From Acidimicrobiales bacterium (GTDB lineage Bacteria; Actinomycetota; Acidimicrobiia; Acidimicrobiales; AC-14), in the NCBI GenBank assembly GCA_025463925.1, contig JAODBK010000018.1:1-41264 (forward strand): a DNA stretch of 41,264 bases, read 5' to 3'. Both the position numbers and the translations under genes were made by a program. The notes beneath the pieces were generated by a model, which was given only the letters and a program-made list of their open reading frames with translations, had not been told where the DNA came from and did no database searches. This document shows, piece by piece, positions 1 to 8,002 of the stretch. Each line of letters starts with the position of its first letter. Within the stretch, counting starts at the first letter, position 1.

Positions 1-251
1 GCGGCGCCGCCGGTCACGTCGGACGAGCCGCCAGGGCCGAGCCCGGCCGGGTTCGGCGTGCCGGCCTTCACCTTGCTGGCCGACTTGGACGTCGAATCCG
101 ACGCCGTCCGCACCCCCGCGCTCACGACGTCGGCGAGCAGCACGACGGCGAACGCGAGACCGAGGGCGCGGTGCGCGACCGGGCCGGTCCGGAACAGCCG
201 CCAGAAGCGCCGCAGGCGAACCGGCAGCGGTGCATCGCTCATGTGGTTCAC
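1..251 (-). CDS. N-terminal part of secreted or membrane-anchored protein, probable substrate-binding protein of the Liv-type transporter (partial)
   Basis: Only the first ~83 residues are in the window; the C-terminus lies beyond base 1. The N-terminus is basic (VRLRRFWRLFR), followed by a hydrophobic segment (about residues 29-46, ALGLAFAVVLLADVV) and a Ser/Thr/Lys/Pro-rich linker, as in an exported protein with an uncleaved anchor or signal peptide. There is no lipobox cysteine. I chose the GTG at 251 because GGGGAGG lies 6 nt upstream; an in-frame ATG at 242 is the alternative. It follows the LivG-type ATPase by 22 nt on the same strand, and the operon has no other solute-binding component, so a periplasmic-type binding protein is the natural guess. 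That role is inferred from context only; no binding-protein domain is visible yet. Confidence 0.6.
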   Translation of the reverse strand, partial: MNHMSDAPLPVRLRRFWRLFRTGPVAHRALGLAFAVVLLADVVSAGVRTASDSTSKSASKVKAGTPNPAGLGPGGSSDVTGGA

Positions 252-273
252 AGCATGCCTCCCCAACTCGAGC

Positions 274-1086
274 TCATGTCGTCGCGGCCGCGCCGGACCG
301 CGCCAGCGCCTCGTGCGACGCCCCCAGGTAGGCGGCGATCGCGGCCGGGTCCTCGAGCACGTCCTGCGGCGGCCCGGCGCTGACGACCCGCCCGGCCTCC
401 ATCACGACCAGCCGGTCGCACAGCGCGACGGTCAGCGGCACGTCGTGCTCGACCAGCAGGATCGTCGCACCGGTGACCGCGTGCAGCCGGCGCAACAACG
501 GCCCGAATGCCTCGGCCTCGCGCTGCGCGATGCCGGCGGTCGGCTCGTCGAGCAGCAGCAGGCGCGGCTCGGCGGCGAGGATGCACGCGAGGTCCACCAC
601 GCGCCGGGTGCCGGTGGAGAGCTCGGCCACCTGATGGCGCCGGAAGCGGGTGAGCCCGAGGGACGACAACAGCCCGTCGACCTTGTCACGCTTCTCGGCC
701 TCCGCTCGCCGGGCGCCCGGCAGCCGCAACGTCGTCGACAGCACGCCGGTGCGGCGCCGGCCGTCGAACGCGACCATCACCGTCTCCTCGACGCTCAGCT
801 CCGGGTAGAGGCGGCAGTCCTGGAACGAGCGCACCAGGCCGGTGGCCGACCGGTCGGCCGGCAGGTAGTCGACCAGGTCCTCGTCGTCGAGCACGATGCG
901 GCCGCTCGACGGCCGCAACTGGCCCGACACCACGTCGAGCAGCGTCGTCTTGCCCGAGCCGTTCGGTCCGATGAGGCCGACGATCTGGCCGGGCTCGACC
1001 GCGAAGCTCACCCCGTCCAGCGCCCGCACCCCGCCGAACGACACCCGCACGTCGTCGATGACGAGCCGGGCGGCGCGCCCGGTCAT
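274..1086 (-). CDS. ABC transporter ATP-binding protein, LivG type
   Basis: A 270-aa cytoplasmic ATPase that would energise uptake of branched-chain amino acids or another organic acid/amide through the adjacent LivHM-type permease. Walker A is GPNGSGKTT (about residues 40-48), Walker B is LLLLDEPTAG, and the H-loop is in LLVEHDVPL. The signature is LSTGT instead of the canonical LSGGQ; I have seen this variant in actinobacterial Liv-type ATPases. The C-terminal DVLEDPAAIAAYLG segment is typical of LivG/LivF proteins. The ATG overlaps the permease stop codon by 4 nt (ATGA), indicating translational coupling. Substrate is not deducible from sequence. Confidence 0.92.
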   Translation of the reverse strand: MTGRAARLVIDDVRVSFGGVRALDGVSFAVEPGQIVGLIGPNGSGKTTLLDVVSGQLRPSSGRIVLDDEDLVDYLPADRSATGLVRSFQDCRLYPELSVEETVMVAFDGRRRTGVLSTTLRLPGARRAEAEKRDKVDGLLSSLGLTRFRRHQVAELSTGTRRVVDLACILAAEPRLLLLDEPTAGIAQREAEAFGPLLRRLHAVTGATILLVEHDVPLTVALCDRLVVMEAGRVVSAGPPQDVLEDPAAIAAYLGASHEALARSGAAATT

Positions 1087-3074
1087 GAGGTGACGACCTC
1101 GACGATGTCGGCGGCCGGCAACACGTCTTCGGATGGCGACGCGAGGAAGCCGGTGACCGCGTCGCCCAGCTTCGTGAGAACCGCGGCCAGGCCGCCCGGC
1201 AGATAGAGGATGAACACGAGCAGGCCGATGCCGCTCGTCGCGAACTGCGTCGTCACTCCTGACCCGAAGGCCGCCGGCAAGCCGATGAGGTACACCGCGC
1301 CGAGCACCGCGCCCTGGACCGAACCCAGGCCGCCGATGATCACCATCGACACGACGAGGATCGACTGCGACGCGCTGAACGCGTCGGCTTTGAACCGCTG
1401 CGTCACGAGCGCGAAGCACACGCCGGCGACACCGGCGAGGAACCCGGACAGCGCGAACGCCAGGAGCTTGGTGCGGGCCACGCGGATGCCCATGGCGGCG
1501 GCGCCGATCTCGTTCTCCCGCACCGCGACGAACGCCCGGGCCAGGCCGTGGTCGCGCCAGACCCGGACGATGCCGAGCACGACCACCAGCACCGCCAGCG
1601 CGAACCACGCGAACGCCCGCTCGGAGACCAACGAGATGCCGAAGATGCTCGGGCGGGCGATGTACTGCGAGGCCGGGTCGGGCAGGCCGGTGCATGCGTG
1701 GAAGCCGAACAGCGGCGACTTCCAGCAGGGCGTGTTGAGGACCGCGGTCTGCATCAGCAGCGCGAAGGCGAGCGTGCTGACCGCGAGATAGAGGCCTTTG
1801 ATCCGCAGCGCCGGCAGGCCGACGAGGATCGCGACCGCAGCCGACATCAGGCCGGCCACCATCAGGACGAGTGGCAACGGCCAGTGCGGGGCGAGCCGGC
1901 TGGCGACGATCGCGCCGACCGCGACGAGGCCGAAGTGCCCGAGCGAGAGCTGCCCGGCCCATCCGGTGAGCACGGTGATCGACACCGCGATCACCGCGAA
2001 GACGAAGATGCGCGACAGCAGGAACGCCCGGCCCTGTGACACCAGCGCCGGCAGGACGGCGGCGGCGCCGATCGCCAGCGCCACGCCGGCCCAACCGACC
2101 TGCCGCCGCAGCGCCTCGACACCACCGGCGCCCGCCATGCGCCCGGCCACGCCGAACCGCCACGACGACCGCTCCTCGTCGCGCGCGCCGGTGCGCAGCC
2201 CGCGCACCCGGACGAGCAGCGCCGCGATCAGGACCGCGAACATGATCGTCTGCAGCGCGGGGTCCGAGTGGACGTTCCACGCCATCACCTGCTCGAACAC
2301 GCCGATGCCGATGCCGGCGGCGAACGCGATCGGCAGGCTCGTCATCGCGCCGATGAGCGCCGCGGCCAGCGCCCGCAACAAGAGGTCGGGCCCGAGGACC
2401 TCCACGAAGCCGTTGCCCTTGGCCGGCGCGGCCAGGATCGCAGTCACCGCCGACAGCAGCGCGGCGATGACCCACGCGAGCGTCGACGTCCGGCGGACCC
2501 AGACGCCGGCGAGGCGCGCCGAGTCGGCGTTCTCGGCCATCGCCCGCATGGCCAGGCCGTGCGGCGAGCGGGCGAAGAACACCGCGAGGGCCAGTGCGGC
2601 GAGCGGCGCGACGATCAGCGTCAGCACGTCGGCGCCGGTGAAGTGATGGGCGGCCAGGCCGTTGCCGATGGTGAAGCCGGAGTGGAAGGGCAGCGGGTAG
2701 GCGGACGCCGCGGTCTTCGGACGGATGAACGGCGCCAGCGTCAGCAGGAACAGCACCTGCGACAAGCCGATGGTGGCGACCATGACGAGGAGGCGCGGCC
2801 GGTCGAACAGCCGGCGCAGGATCAACTCGGTGCCGGCGCCGATGACCGCGGCGACGATCAGCACGAACACCAGCGCCGGCCAGTAGTTGATGCCGAGGTC
2901 GACCACGAGCTTCGACAGCAACACCGCCGACGTCACACCCAGCTGGCCGTGCGCGAAGTTCAGCACCCGGTTGGACCGGTAGATCAGCACCAGTCCGAGC
3001 GCGAGCAACCCGTAGCCGAGGCCGTTCACCAGGCCGGCGACCACGGTCCACGCCGGGATCGAGAACGCGACCAT
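1083..3074 (-). CDS. Fused LivH-LivM branched-chain amino acid-type ABC permease
   Basis: A 663-aa integral membrane protein carrying two permease domains that are usually separate genes. The LivH-like half spans about residues 1-290 (GLVNGLGYGLLALGLVLIYRSNRVLNFAHG is the LivH hallmark; quoted in part: YRSNRVLNFAHGQLG). The LivM-like half spans about 320-630 (LTGWAGQLSLGHFGLVAVGA and IKGLYLAVSTLAFALL). The linker around 290-320 is polar and charged (TGARDEERSS). The ATG shares one base with the stop of the upstream MFS-ATPase gene (TGATG), and its own stop overlaps the LivG start. One polypeptide therefore supplies the whole membrane pore; ATPases come from the flanking genes. Confidence 0.93.
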   Translation of the reverse strand: MVAFSIPAWTVVAGLVNGLGYGLLALGLVLIYRSNRVLNFAHGQLGVTSAVLLSKLVVDLGINYWPALVFVLIVAAVIGAGTELILRRLFDRPRLLVMVATIGLSQVLFLLTLAPFIRPKTAASAYPLPFHSGFTIGNGLAAHHFTGADVLTLIVAPLAALALAVFFARSPHGLAMRAMAENADSARLAGVWVRRTSTLAWVIAALLSAVTAILAAPAKGNGFVEVLGPDLLLRALAAALIGAMTSLPIAFAAGIGIGVFEQVMAWNVHSDPALQTIMFAVLIAALLVRVRGLRTGARDEERSSWRFGVAGRMAGAGGVEALRRQVGWAGVALAIGAAAVLPALVSQGRAFLLSRIFVFAVIAVSITVLTGWAGQLSLGHFGLVAVGAIVASRLAPHWPLPLVLMVAGLMSAAVAILVGLPALRIKGLYLAVSTLAFALLMQTAVLNTPCWKSPLFGFHACTGLPDPASQYIARPSIFGISLVSERAFAWFALAVLVVVLGIVRVWRDHGLARAFVAVRENEIGAAAMGIRVARTKLLAFALSGFLAGVAGVCFALVTQRFKADAFSASQSILVVSMVIIGGLGSVQGAVLGAVYLIGLPAAFGSGVTTQFATSGIGLLVFILYLPGGLAAVLTKLGDAVTGFLASPSEDVLPAADIVEVVTS

Positions 3075-5272
3075 CAGACGGTGACCTCGGCGGTGAGGAA
3101 GATCGGCCGGAGGAGGTCGTCGCGCGCCAGGAGCTCGGTGGTCGGGCCGTCGAAGCGGACCTGGCCGCGCTCGAGGAAGAAGGCGTGGTCGGCGAGGGTG
3201 AGCGCGAGGTTGACGCTCTGCTCGACGAGGAGGATGGTGGCGCCGTCGGCGTTGATCTGGCGGACGGTCGCGATCAGGCCCTCGACGATCTTCGGGGCCA
3301 GCCCCAGTGTCAGCTCGTCGATCAACAGCATGCGCGGCCGCGTCAGCAGCACCCGGCCGAGCGCGAGCATCTGCTGCTCGCCGCCCGACAGCGTGCCCGC
3401 CCGCTGGTCCCGCCGCTCGACCAGCACCGGGAAGCGCTCGTACACCTCGTCGACGGCGGCGCGCAGTCGCGGGCCGTCGCGCCGGATCGAGTGGCCGGCG
3501 ACGCGGAGGTTCTCGGCGACCGTGAGGTTGGGAAACGTCACCTTGCCGCCCGGCAGCATGGCGACGCCGAGCCCGAGGACCTGCTCGGCCTCGAGGTAGG
3601 TGGAGTTGGAACCGAAGATGCGGATGGTGCCGCGGGTCGGATGGTCGAGGCCCGACACCGCGCGCAGCAGCGTCGACTTGCCGGCGCCGTTGGTGCCGAG
3701 AAGCGCTGCCACCTCGCCCTCGGCGACTTCGAGGCTGATGTCGAACAGCACCTGCTGGGTCCCGTAGTTGAAGTCGAGGTGGTGCACCTGCAGCGCCGGG
3801 ACCGCGCCCCCCGCTTGGCGGCGCCGGCCTTCCTGGTACCGCTCGAGGGTGTCCTCGATCACGAGGGTGATGTCGCGGCGGACGTGCCGGCTGCCGATCG
3901 CGAGCAGCGCACCACCGACGACGCACACCGGTCCGATCAGCGCCAGCGCGAAGCGCGCGCTCGTCGCGTCGCTGATGGCGCCGAGCACCACCGCGCCGGT
4001 GAAGCCACCGAACACCAGCGCGTAGATCCCGAACAGGCCGTAGGCGAGGCTGCGCATGTCAGGCGGCGCGGTGGCGGCGACGGTCTGCGCGATGGCGGTG
4101 GCGACCGGGGCCAGCATGCACTCGGCGAGGAACCAGCCGGCCGTCACCACCCAAAGGTTCGGCGCGTACAGCGACGCCGCGTAGATCGTGCCGAACGCGG
4201 CCAGACAGGCGCCGGCGAGGACGAGGCACGATTCGGGCCGGCGCCGGAACATGCGGTCGCCGACGAAGCCGGCGACGGGGATGCCGAGGAAGGCGGCGAG
4301 CCCGACGACGAGATAGACGTGGCCGCGCTGGCCGGCGTCGAGGTGCCACGTGCGCTTGAGGTACAGCGAGCCGAAGAGCGGGATGCCGGTGCCGGCGAAC
4401 CCGAGTACCGCGACGGCGACGAGCTGCCAGTACAGGCTGCGGATGCGGAGCAGCCGCTGCAACGCCGAGCCGAACAGCACCTTGGGCGCGCCGGCGTCGG
4501 CGCCGTCGTCGTCGAGCCCCGACCGCTTCAGGATGTGGCTCGACTCGTTGAGGCCCTTGGCCGGTTCGCGCAACCGCAGGATCGCCAGCGCCACAGGGAT
4601 CCCGAGCAGCGCGATGACGGTGGACCACCGCCAACTGCCGGTGGCCGACGCGATGGTGCCGACGATGAAGATGCCGATGGTGCGGGCGATCGGGTCGGCG
4701 CCGCTGTGGTACGCGAAGATCCGGGCGCGCGCCTCGGTGGGATAGGCGTCGGTGAGGTACGACATGTGCGTGGTGTCACGCGGCCCGTGCCCGATCGCCG
4801 AGATGACCGCCAGCCCGGCGAACACCCACACCGAGTTGGCCAGGCCCATCAAGGGGACGACGACCGCGAACAGCAGCAAGGTGAACGCCGCCATCTTGAT
4901 GCGGCTGCCGCGATCACTGGCGAGCGCGATCGGCAGGGCGAAGATGAACTGCGCGGCCGACGCCGCGAACACCACCGCGCCCAGCGCGGCGTCGTTGATG
5001 TGGAACGACTTCTGGATGTCGGGACCGAGCAGCGCGAAGCCGTTGTCGATCGTCAGCGTGACGAGCGCGGCGATGGTGAAGAGGCTGACCCCGGCGACGC
5101 CGTGCTCCCGCAGGATCGGCAACATCGGCGGCGGCTTGCCATCGCCGGTTCCCGGCATGAGCCGGAGGTCGGCCACTGCTGCTGCGGTTCCCGCGCCGCC
5201 GTGCGCGATCGCCTCCGAGAGCAACTCGTCGGGGACCGCGAAGTCGAGCAGCGGCTGGTCGTCAGCGCTCAC
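3074..5272 (-). CDS. MFS transporter fused to LivF-type ABC ATPase
   Basis: A 732-aa protein joining two transporter classes. Residues about 60-455 form an MFS-like 12-helix region (LTIDNGFALLGPDIQKSF, then ASDRGSR in the loop 2-3 position and a second half with GFVGDRMFRRRPES). Residues about 500-732 form a LivF-type ATPase: Walker A LLGTNGAGKST, signature TLSGGEQQM, Walker B MLLIDELTLGLAP, and ILLVEQSVN. The aspartate-glutamate of Walker B is present although the usual DEP is DEL. It is the first gene of the Liv-type operon, so the ATPase half probably pairs with the LivG protein. The GTG at 5272 was chosen because it lies 12 nt after a TACGTT box and translation further upstream runs into the divergent gene. 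Whether the MFS half is an independent pump, a regulator or a vestige cannot be told from sequence. Confidence 0.88.
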   Translation of the reverse strand: MSADDQPLLDFAVPDELLSEAIAHGGAGTAAAVADLRLMPGTGDGKPPPMLPILREHGVAGVSLFTIAALVTLTIDNGFALLGPDIQKSFHINDAALGAVVFAASAAQFIFALPIALASDRGSRIKMAAFTLLLFAVVVPLMGLANSVWVFAGLAVISAIGHGPRDTTHMSYLTDAYPTEARARIFAYHSGADPIARTIGIFIVGTIASATGSWRWSTVIALLGIPVALAILRLREPAKGLNESSHILKRSGLDDDGADAGAPKVLFGSALQRLLRIRSLYWQLVAVAVLGFAGTGIPLFGSLYLKRTWHLDAGQRGHVYLVVGLAAFLGIPVAGFVGDRMFRRRPESCLVLAGACLAAFGTIYAASLYAPNLWVVTAGWFLAECMLAPVATAIAQTVAATAPPDMRSLAYGLFGIYALVFGGFTGAVVLGAISDATSARFALALIGPVCVVGGALLAIGSRHVRRDITLVIEDTLERYQEGRRRQAGGAVPALQVHHLDFNYGTQQVLFDISLEVAEGEVAALLGTNGAGKSTLLRAVSGLDHPTRGTIRIFGSNSTYLEAEQVLGLGVAMLPGGKVTFPNLTVAENLRVAGHSIRRDGPRLRAAVDEVYERFPVLVERRDQRAGTLSGGEQQMLALGRVLLTRPRMLLIDELTLGLAPKIVEGLIATVRQINADGATILLVEQSVNLALTLADHAFFLERGQVRFDGPTTELLARDDLLRPIFLTAEVTV

Positions 5273-5284
5273 CGGATGCGCGGG

Positions 5285-5294
5285 AACGTAGCAT
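5285..5294. promoter_or_regulatory. Symmetrical divergent promoter element (shared -10)
   Basis: AACGTAGCAT reads as TAGCAT on the plus strand (7 nt before the ATG at 5302) and TACGTT on the minus strand (12 nt before the GTG at 5272). The central TA at 5289-5290 belongs to both hexamers. Inferred from match to TAnnnT and position only. Confidence 0.5.
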
Positions 5295-5301
5295 GACGGC
5301 C

Positions 5302-6078
5302 ATGTCAGGTTCAGTTCGCCGTCTGACCGTCGGTGACCTTGTTGTCGACGTCGCCACTGATGGTCGCGAGCTGGGCCGGATGGCCGCCGACGACGCCGAG
5401 GCGGCGATCGCATCGGCGCTGGCCGACCGGGGCGAGGCCAACGTCATGTTGGCCACCGGCAATTCGCAGCTGGCGTTCCTCGCCGAGCTGGTTCGGCGGC
5501 CCGTCGACTGGTCGAGAGTCGTTGTGTTTCACATGGATGAATATCTCGGGATGGGCGCCGATCACGCGGCGAGCTTCGGTCGCTACATCCGCGAGCGGGT
5601 GGCCGACGTCGTGCATCCGAAGGCGACGCACTACGTCGACGGCGGCAACCCGGGTGGCGGCGAGGCCGAGTGCTCGCGTTACGCCGCGCTTCTCGCCGAG
5701 CACCCCGTCGACCTCTGTTGCCTCGGCATCGGCGAGAACGGCCACCTCGCGTTCAACGACCCGCCGGTCGCCGATTTCGACGACCCGCTCGACGTCAAGG
5801 TGGTCGAGCTGGACGAAGCGTGCCGGCGGCAGCAGGTCGGCGAGGGCCACTTCGCCACCGTGGCGGACGTGCCCACACACGCGATCACCGTGACGATCCC
5901 CGCGCTGCTTCGGGCCCGACGGGTGCTCGCCATCGTGCCCGAGGTCCGGAAGGCCGAGGCGGTGCGGCAGGCGCTGGTCGGCCCGGTCGGCACCGCGTGC
6001 CCGGCGACCGCGTTGCGATCGTGCGGCCACGCCCGGCTGCTCCTGGATGCGGGTTCGGCGTCGCGCCTGGTCGGGTAG
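5302..6078 (+). CDS. Glucosamine-6-phosphate deaminase/6-phosphogluconolactonase family protein, NagB type
   Basis: A 258-aa NagB-fold protein expected to deaminate and isomerise glucosamine-6-phosphate (or a related aminosugar phosphate) to a ketose phosphate and ammonia in the cytoplasm. Visible motifs are the substrate-loop ATGNSQLAFL, the catalytic region VVFHMDEYLGM, and GIGENGHLAFNDPP. The last corresponds to the E. coli segment with Asp141, His143 and Glu148: the His is kept, Asp is Glu, and Glu is Asp. This variant is common in NagB-like proteins of unproven substrate. The ATG at 5302 is preferred over 5293 because TAGCAT (5289-5294) would give a leaderless transcript at 5302. No nagA or sugar uptake gene is adjacent. 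Confidence 0.85.
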   Translation: MSGSVRRLTVGDLVVDVATDGRELGRMAADDAEAAIASALADRGEANVMLATGNSQLAFLAELVRRPVDWSRVVVFHMDEYLGMGADHAASFGRYIRERVADVVHPKATHYVDGGNPGGGEAECSRYAALLAEHPVDLCCLGIGENGHLAFNDPPVADFDDPLDVKVVELDEACRRQQVGEGHFATVADVPTHAITVTIPALLRARRVLAIVPEVRKAEAVRQALVGPVGTACPATALRSCGHARLLLDAGSASRLVG

Positions 6079-6137
6079 CCCTGTTCGAGTACGGCGAGGA
6101 AGGACCCGAGGGCGAGGACTTCGCGCCGCTGTAGCGG

Positions 6138-7274
6138 TCAGAGGACGCGGGCGGTCGTGTGCGCCCACGCGAGGAAGGTGCGGAGCTCGGCGAGCCAGAA
6201 CGGCCAGTCGTGGATGCCGCCGGAGTAGAAGTGGAACGTGGCGCGCCGGCAGCTCGTCGGCTGCGGGCACACTTTCTGCCGGAACGACTCGTTCTGTTGG
6301 CGCACGCCCCATTCGGTGAAGATGCCGCCGGCCTTGGCGGGATCGAGGACGCCCTGCGCCTGGCACGCCGCCGGCGCGCCCGGGTCGGGATTGAAGGTGC
6401 TGGGCAGGCAGCCGTCGCCGCTCGACGCGTAGAACGGCATCGTCGCGAGGGTCGCGGCGTGGTCGGCCGGGTTGTGGTCGATCCAGTTCTGCTTCTGGGT
6501 GATGCCGTCGCCCCATACGCACTGGTCGGGGGGCTGGCGGTCGGCGGCGTTGGCGGCCGTGGCCTGGACGAGCGGCTCCACCGGATCGAACAGGCGGGTG
6601 TCGATGGCACCGGAGAAGGAGCCGGCGGCCGCGAACAGGTCGGGGTGCCGCGCCGCGTAGCTCAGCGCGCCGAAGCCGCCCATCGACAACCCGGCGATGA
6701 GACGCCCGCCGCGGTCCTTCCGCACGTGGTACGTGGTGTCGATGAACCGGATGAGCTCGGCGGTGTGGAACGTCTCCCACGCCGGTGCCGACGCGGCCGC
6801 GCCGGAATGGCCGTCCACGTCGACGCCGTACCAGTCCGAGTACCACCCGTCGTAGCCGCCGTCGGGCATGACCACGATCAGCGGCAGCCCGCCGACGATC
6901 TTCTCGAGTGAATCGCCGTTGGTGCCGGTCTTGGACCACCAGTCGTTGGCGCTTCCGCCGTGCCCGTGCAGGAGGTAGAGGACCTGGTACGGCGCCGCGG
7001 TCGGCGAGTAGCCGGCCGGCACCAACACGTTCACCTTCTCGGTGCGCCCGCTCATCGCTGGTGAGGTGACGATCCACGGTTGGCGTCGAGCGGTGCGGTC
7101 GGGCGCCTTGGCGTACGTGAGCATCGTGCCCGTCGCGACCTTGCCGCGTCGGGGGGTGCAGACGGGGGAGTCGACGGCTCGGGCCGCGGTGCGGTGCGCC
7201 ATCGCCGGGAGCGCGGCCACCAGTGCCGTCACCACGACCAGCACGCCGAGCCGGCGCGGCATTCGGGCGCCCAT
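6138..7274 (-). CDS. Secreted alpha/beta-hydrolase, esterase D/antigen 85-like family
   Basis: About 378 aa. An N-terminal signal peptide (MPRRLGVLVVVTALVAALPA, cleavage near AMA-H) indicates export. The mature domain shows the putative esterase (PF00756-type) pattern: YQVLYLLHGHGGSANDW (oxyanion region), IVVMPDGGYDGWYSDWY, the nucleophile elbow AGLSMGGFGAL with serine in GLSMGG, and a C-terminal histidine in GGIHDWPFW. These match the Ser-Asp/Glu-His triad order of the family. Several cysteines (CTPRRG, QCVWGDG, DGCLPS, KVCPQPTSC) suggest disulfides outside the cell. The start is uncertain: a GTG at 7292 overlaps the methyltransferase stop (GTGA) and ATGs lie at 7274 and 7262. Substrate unknown; an acyl ester of a cell-surface glycolipid is possible. 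Confidence 0.85.
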   Translation of the reverse strand: MGARMPRRLGVLVVVTALVAALPAMAHRTAARAVDSPVCTPRRGKVATGTMLTYAKAPDRTARRQPWIVTSPAMSGRTEKVNVLVPAGYSPTAAPYQVLYLLHGHGGSANDWWSKTGTNGDSLEKIVGGLPLIVVMPDGGYDGWYSDWYGVDVDGHSGAAASAPAWETFHTAELIRFIDTTYHVRKDRGGRLIAGLSMGGFGALSYAARHPDLFAAAGSFSGAIDTRLFDPVEPLVQATAANAADRQPPDQCVWGDGITQKQNWIDHNPADHAATLATMPFYASSGDGCLPSTFNPDPGAPAACQAQGVLDPAKAGGIFTEWGVRQQNESFRQKVCPQPTSCRRATFHFYSGGIHDWPFWLAELRTFLAWAHTTARVL

Positions 7275-7288
7275 GCCGTCCAGGTCCG

Positions 7289-8002
7289 TCACTTGAAGGC
7301 GTGGAAGACCATGCGATGGCCGCGCTTCAGCAGCCGCGTCGCGACCCATTTGGGCACGTTGTAGAGCCGTGACGCCGGCGGCTGGATCTCGACGCGGGTG
7401 AAGCCGGCGGCGTACAGCATCAATGCGACCGCGGCCGGGTTGGGGCCGCAGAAGTTCGTGGTGTCGGCGTCGAGCTCCATCCAGTTGTAGAGCCGCACGG
7501 TCGGCTTGCGCTGCGCGACGCAGTCGACGTGCGTCTCGAGGATGAGCTGGTGGTCGCAGACGCTGGCCACCTTCTCGATGGCGAGCATCGGGTGACGCAG
7601 GTGGTAGAGCACGCCGAGGAACAGCACGACGTCGAAGGTGCCGATCCGCTCGGGCGTGAGGTCCATGACGTCGATGTCGTGGTCCTCCACCTTCGACTCG
7701 AGCACCCGCCGGGCCAGCTCGAAGCCGCGCTTGCTGCCCCAGCCGGTGCCGCTCCATGCGTAGGAGTCGGTCGCGAGCACGCGCGCGGCTCCCCGGCGCT
7801 CGGCTTCGAACGAGAAGAAGCCGTCCCACGCGCCGATGTCGAGCACGGTCCGGCCGCTGAGATCGGCGGGGATGTGGTAGCGCGCGACCTTGTCGGCGGG
7901 GTCGTAGAGGCCGGGCGTGCGCACTCCGTTGCCCAGGTCGATGGCGTGATACCACCGGATCGCGTCGACCTCGGCCTTCAGCTCGGCGATGTCCGTCCCC
8001 AC
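7289..8002 (-). CDS. SAM-dependent methyltransferase, CmoB/DUF1698-like
   Basis: A 237-aa class I methyltransferase. Motif I is TVLDIGAWDGFFSFEAERRG (about residues 51-70), followed by a long insert (ATDSYAWSGTGWGSKRGFELA), motif II VMDLTPERIGTFDVVLFLGVLYHLRHP, and LILETHVD. This layout matches the Methyltransf_9 family that includes the tRNA carboxymethyltransferase CmoB, but proteins of this type in actinobacteria often sit in glycan or natural-product loci, so tRNA modification should not be assumed. The GTG at 8002 lies inside the end of the upstream radical SAM gene (25-nt overlap), which suggests coupling. The next gene (secreted esterase) overlaps or abuts its stop. Confidence 0.85.
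   Translation of the reverse strand: MGTDIAELKAEVDAIRWYHAIDLGNGVRTPGLYDPADKVARYHIPADLSGRTVLDIGAWDGFFSFEAERRGAARVLATDSYAWSGTGWGSKRGFELARRVLESKVEDHDIDVMDLTPERIGTFDVVLFLGVLYHLRHPMLAIEKVASVCDHQLILETHVDCVAQRKPTVRLYNWMELDADTTNFCGPNPAAVALMLYAAGFTRVEIQPPASRLYNVPKWVATRLLKRGHRMVFHAFK

Noticed and set aside
58-1206. Long plus-strand reading frame over the LivG-type gene region
   Set aside because: Arg/Gly/Ala/Pro-rich antisense artefact of GC-rich coding DNA; the opposite strand has full ATPase motifs and better codon structure.
6079-6134. Short in-frame ending VALFEYGEEGPEGEDFAPL downstream of the NagB-type gene
   Set aside because: No start codon in its frame within the region and NagB ends normally; may be a remnant or chance, not supportable as a gene.
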